The position numbers and the translations under genes were made by a program. From a virus, in IMG/VR virus record IMGVR_UViG_3300025097_002333, positions 1 to 20,173 of that record: a DNA stretch of 20,173 nucleotides, one strand, 5' to 3'. Numbering within the stretch: position 1 is the stretch's first letter; every line of letters starts with the position of its first letter. This document shows, one piece after another, positions 19,260 to 20,173 of the stretch. The notes below the pieces were generated by a model. That model saw nothing but the letters and a program-made list of their open reading frames with translations. It was not told the origin of the DNA and did no database searches.

Positions 19260-20173
19260 ATGAGTAGACGAACAATCCAATCACCAGGAATAGAAATAAG
19301 AGAAATCGATCTAACACAACGTCCTGCAGCCGCAGTCGGGACTAGTGTGTTTATAGCTGGATTCTCTAATCAAGGACCAACAGACGAAGTCTTTAATGTA
19401 GGAACGTTTGCAGAATTTGAAGAGATTTACGGAAGTCCTACAAATGCAGCCGAGAGATATTTTTATCATTCTGCACGGCAAGTGTTTAATAGTGATGCAA
19501 ATGTTTTTGTTTCTCGTTTACCTTACGGCGCCAATAAAGGTATTAGAAAATATTCTGCTCTAGTTTATCCTGTTGTTGGTCTTAATACAGCAACTATTAG
19601 TGCTTTCACACCTACGACATTAGATATTGAGACGACCGCGGTCAGCGCTTTGGCTGATTGTCTGTCAGGTGATAATCTTGCAATTGAGTTGACAGTAAAA
19701 GATAGTAATGATAATTTATCATTTATTTCTACTACAGTTTCCGGATATTCGGGATCACATTCTTTATCAGCGGGGGTGATGGGCACCGTCGCCGGTCATA
19801 GAATAGAAATAACCGACACGATACCTTATACACCGACTGGTGCTCTACAAACTTTATCTGCAAGCTTAGTTGACAAAACTTTAGTTACAGGTCAAATATG
19901 GTCTCAAACTGTCAGTGCAATAGGAGGAGTCGATCAATTCTCTAGTAGCTTAAGCGCTTCAAATTATTATGTAATCGGACAACCAACATTAGTTCAGTTA
20001 AATGAAGCTCAATATAATAATGCAAAAGAAGGTAATGTAACTTGGACTGACGCTGGTTCTGCTGGTAGTAACGCGGTGTTCACAGGTGATTTCACCTCCG
20101 CCGCTGGAGCTGGTATAATTGTACTTAATACAGGCGGGACTGTAACTAATAATGAATATGAAGGTTACTACGT
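19260..20173 (+). CDS. 18: Tail sheath protein, T4 gp18-like (N-terminal part, cut by window end)
   Basis: Open from the ATG at 19260 to the end of the window (304 full codons). It starts MSRRTIQSPGIEIREIDLTQRP, matching the sheath opening 'LLSPGIELKE' of T4 gp18. Then come GTSVFIAGFSNQGPTDEVFNVGTFAEFEEIYGSP (T4 GTAALAGKFQWGPAFQIKQVTNEVDLVNTFGQP) and AERYFYHSARQVFNSDANVFVSRLP. Sheath subunits wrap the tail tube and contract to drive it into the host. A Thr/Ser/Ala-rich beta region follows (from about residue 110), probably the variable protruding domain. It is preceded by a late promoter and an AAAGG ribosome site. It is less AT-rich than nearby small genes, in keeping with high expression. 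Confidence 0.9.
   Translation, partial: MSRRTIQSPGIEIREIDLTQRPAAAVGTSVFIAGFSNQGPTDEVFNVGTFAEFEEIYGSPTNAAERYFYHSARQVFNSDANVFVSRLPYGANKGIRKYSALVYPVVGLNTATISAFTPTTLDIETTAVSALADCLSGDNLAIELTVKDSNDNLSFISTTVSGYSGSHSLSAGVMGTVAGHRIEITDTIPYTPTGALQTLSASLVDKTLVTGQIWSQTVSAIGGVDQFSSSLSASNYYVIGQPTLVQLNEAQYNNAKEGNVTWTDAGSAGSNAVFTGDFTSAAGAGIIVLNTGGTVTNNEYEGYY

Noticed and set aside
19565-19786. 73-aa minus-strand ORF at the right end
   Set aside because: Antisense to the sheath gene, which is open through the whole stretch and clearly recognisable.
1-20173. tRNA genes, CRISPR arrays, insertion sequences, integrase/att sites
   Set aside because: Looked for cloverleaf-like GC-rich segments, spaced repeats and transposase/integrase motifs; none seen, although a tRNA scan was not possible.

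Overview
The window is a piece of an AT-rich, T4-like contractile-tailed phage genome (a myovirus of the marine T4-like kind). This rests on recognisable homologues of the T4 replication set (gp41 helicase, gp59 loader, gp32 SSB, gp45 clamp, RNase H/FEN nuclease, gp61 primase). It also rests on T4 late proteins (gp17 terminase, gp14 neck protein, a gp19-type tube protein, gp18 sheath). The gp32 variant without zinc ligands and the compact, AT-rich layout recall cyanophage and pelagiphage relatives, but the host cannot be read from the sequence. No tRNA, CRISPR array or insertion sequence was seen. The longest stretch without a gene is about 80 bases.

Layout. (1) 1-11904, plus strand: one almost gapless block of replication and nucleotide- or sugar-metabolism genes. 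It starts with the tail end of an IMPDH/GMP reductase-family gene and a stand-alone class II glutamine amidotransferase, then a glycosyltransferase. Next come gp41, a DHH phosphoesterase, gp33?-gp59-gp32, a Pro/Gln-rich small protein, gp45, two small unknowns, a rhamnose-type epimerase/reductase, a second glycosyltransferase, RmlB, RNase H, a small unknown and gp61. (2) 11905-12664, minus: two small, probably structural proteins. (3) 12689-13644, plus: three small genes including a membrane zinc-ribbon protein. (4) 13613-15991, minus: gp14, a 103-aa unknown and a large acidic protein with a nested gene. (5) 16005-18307, plus: terminase and tube-like protein. (6) 18304-19176, minus: RmlA. (7) 19260 to the end, plus: sheath gp18, cut by the window.

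How it works together. RmlA, RmlB and an enzyme of the plant/giant-virus NRS/ER (UER1) type would make a nucleotide-activated L-rhamnose-like sugar without RmlC. Two glycosyltransferases could use it on the virion, the DNA or the host surface. The replication block is joined by stop/start overlaps, so translational coupling is likely. The late half switches strand repeatedly. Convergent ends abut or overlap, and the divergent gaps hold T4-type late promoters (TATAAATA and near variants). Several of these lie only 5-6 bases from the start codon, implying near-leaderless late mRNAs, while gp18 and the nested gene have a normal leader with AAAGG.

The most unusual points are: the in-frame nested gene inside the 420-aa acidic ORF, with its own exact late promoter and ribosome site; the three-enzyme rhamnose route; the fixed-spacing back-to-back late promoters; and a 32-bp perfect palindrome placed inside the end of the primase gene, where two transcription units converge.
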